From positions 1 to 5,235 of the forward strand of contig SKTG01000010.1 of the NCBI GenBank assembly GCA_007118045.1: a DNA stretch of 5,235 nucleotides, given 5' to 3'. This stretch comes from Nitriliruptoraceae bacterium (GTDB lineage Bacteria > Actinomycetota > Nitriliruptoria > Nitriliruptorales > Nitriliruptoraceae). The translations under genes were made by a program, and so were the position numbers. The notes under the pieces are model-generated. The model was given only the letters and a program-made list of their open reading frames with translations. It did no database searches and was not told the origin of the DNA. Below are positions 4,810 through 5,235 of this stretch, piece by piece (the first letter of the stretch is position 1; every line of letters starts with the position of its first letter).

Positions 4810-5235
4810 TCACAGACGCCGCGTGACCGGTGGATCCGAGGTGGCGACGTGGCGGCCGCGTCGGACCTTGACCGCCCCGTCCGGGCCCATGGTGAGGATC
4901 CAACGGGCATCGGTGACCGCCGTGTGATGTCGTCGACACAAGGCGACCAGGTTCTCGACGACGGTCCAGCCTCCCTGCTCGCGTCCGACCACGTGATGCA
5001 CGTCCGTCTGGGAGATCGGAGCACGACAGGCCGGGAACCTGCACCCCTGGTCGCGTGCGTGCACCGCCGCACGGACCTTCGCGGGGATGCTGGACGTCGG
5101 AGCGGCCACCCCGAGCACCTCACCACCGTCGGCGAGCACGAACTGCAGCCGTGCATCGGAAGCCAGGCGGCGGGCCGCTGTTGCCGTCAGCACCGGCGCC
5201 GGCCCCAGCGCGTCCCACAGGAGCCGCGGTGCCGC
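4810..5235 (-). CDS. HNH endonuclease, DUF222/13E12-like, C-terminal part
   Basis: The frame is open to the right edge, so 141 C-terminal residues are visible and the true start lies outside; the GTG at 5193 is internal. The visible part begins LLWDALGPAPVLTATAARRL, the linker found before the nuclease in DUF222-containing proteins, and continues through VLGVAAPTSSIPAKVRAAVH to the HNH core. The core comprises GCRFPAC (two Cys), DVHHV (metal and catalytic His), a central Asn in VENLVALC and the closing CRRHH. The Cys residues suggest a structural zinc and the His/Asn/His set the ββα-metal nuclease site; all are present, so it may be active. These genes occur in many copies in actinobacterial chromosomes (13E12 repeat family) and their role is not well established. 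The N-terminal DUF222 domain is expected beyond the window and cannot be checked here. Confidence 0.88.
   Translation of the reverse strand, partial: AAPRLLWDALGPAPVLTATAARRLASDARLQFVLADGGEVLGVAAPTSSIPAKVRAAVHARDQGCRFPACRAPISQTDVHHVVGREQGGWTVVENLVALCRRHHTAVTDARWILTMGPDGAVKVRRGRHVATSDPPVTRRL

Noticed and set aside
4599..5156. 185-residue minus-strand open frame overlapping the HNH gene
   Set aside because: It is out of frame with the clear HNH motif set and antisense to the SRPBCC gene, with composition typical of a shadow frame.
1..5235. CRISPR array, rRNA, phage structural genes, or toxin-antitoxin pair
   Set aside because: No regularly spaced direct repeats, rRNA-like stretches, or recognisable proteins of these kinds were found on either strand.

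Overview
The window is GC-rich throughout. It carries a DUF222/13E12-type HNH endonuclease, an integrase-like and transposase-like pair of a kind I associate with actinobacteria, GTG starts, four-base gene overlaps and a probable leaderless promoter. Together these suggest a high-GC actinomycete (Actinomycetota); I cannot place it to genus.

Layout, left to right. (1) Positions 6-80 hold the 5' end of a DsrE-like gene on the plus strand. It breaks off exactly where a minus-strand small membrane protein also ends prematurely, so the region reads as a recombination or deletion junction. (2) Positions 58-2383 hold a minus-strand cassette read right to left: a TetR-family regulator, then a GT-B glycosyltransferase of the UGT/MGT type, then the truncated membrane protein. 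The regulator and the glycosyltransferase overlap by GTGA. The regulator has a plausible leaderless promoter with a palindrome over its -35 box. (3) Positions 2399 to about 3840 hold a plus-strand mobile-element relic. It is a short protein resembling the N-terminal part of actinobacterial tyrosine integrases, joined by an ATGA overlap to a transposase-like gene. That second gene is dead by ordinary reading: its recognisable parts lie in three frames reached by three successive -1 shifts, with one in-frame TGA. (4) Positions 3840-4092 have no convincing gene but contain two compact hairpins and a 14-bp inverted repeat. (5) Positions 4093-4165 are a complete minus-strand tRNA-Thr (CGT). (6) Positions 4166-4326 are the intergenic region between the divergent tRNA and the next gene and contain nested inverted repeats. 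(7) Positions 4327-4809 encode an SRPBCC (START-like) protein on the plus strand. (8) Positions 4810 to the right edge encode the C-terminal part of an HNH endonuclease on the minus strand, its stop codon abutting the SRPBCC stop.

Interpretation (inference): the tRNA, SRPBCC and HNH side looks like ordinary chromosome. The part left of the tRNA looks like an accessory patch: a regulated glycosyltransferase cassette between a broken gene junction and a decayed transposase module. TetR next to a glycosyltransferase suggests induction by a small hydrophobic compound that the enzyme may glycosylate, but the substrate cannot be read from sequence. I found no clear new multi-gene system. The most interesting points are the double-truncation junction, the ordered frame decay of the transposase-like gene, the glycosyltransferase lacking the usual catalytic histidine, and the inverted repeat that pairs fully only as minus-strand RNA just past the tRNA.
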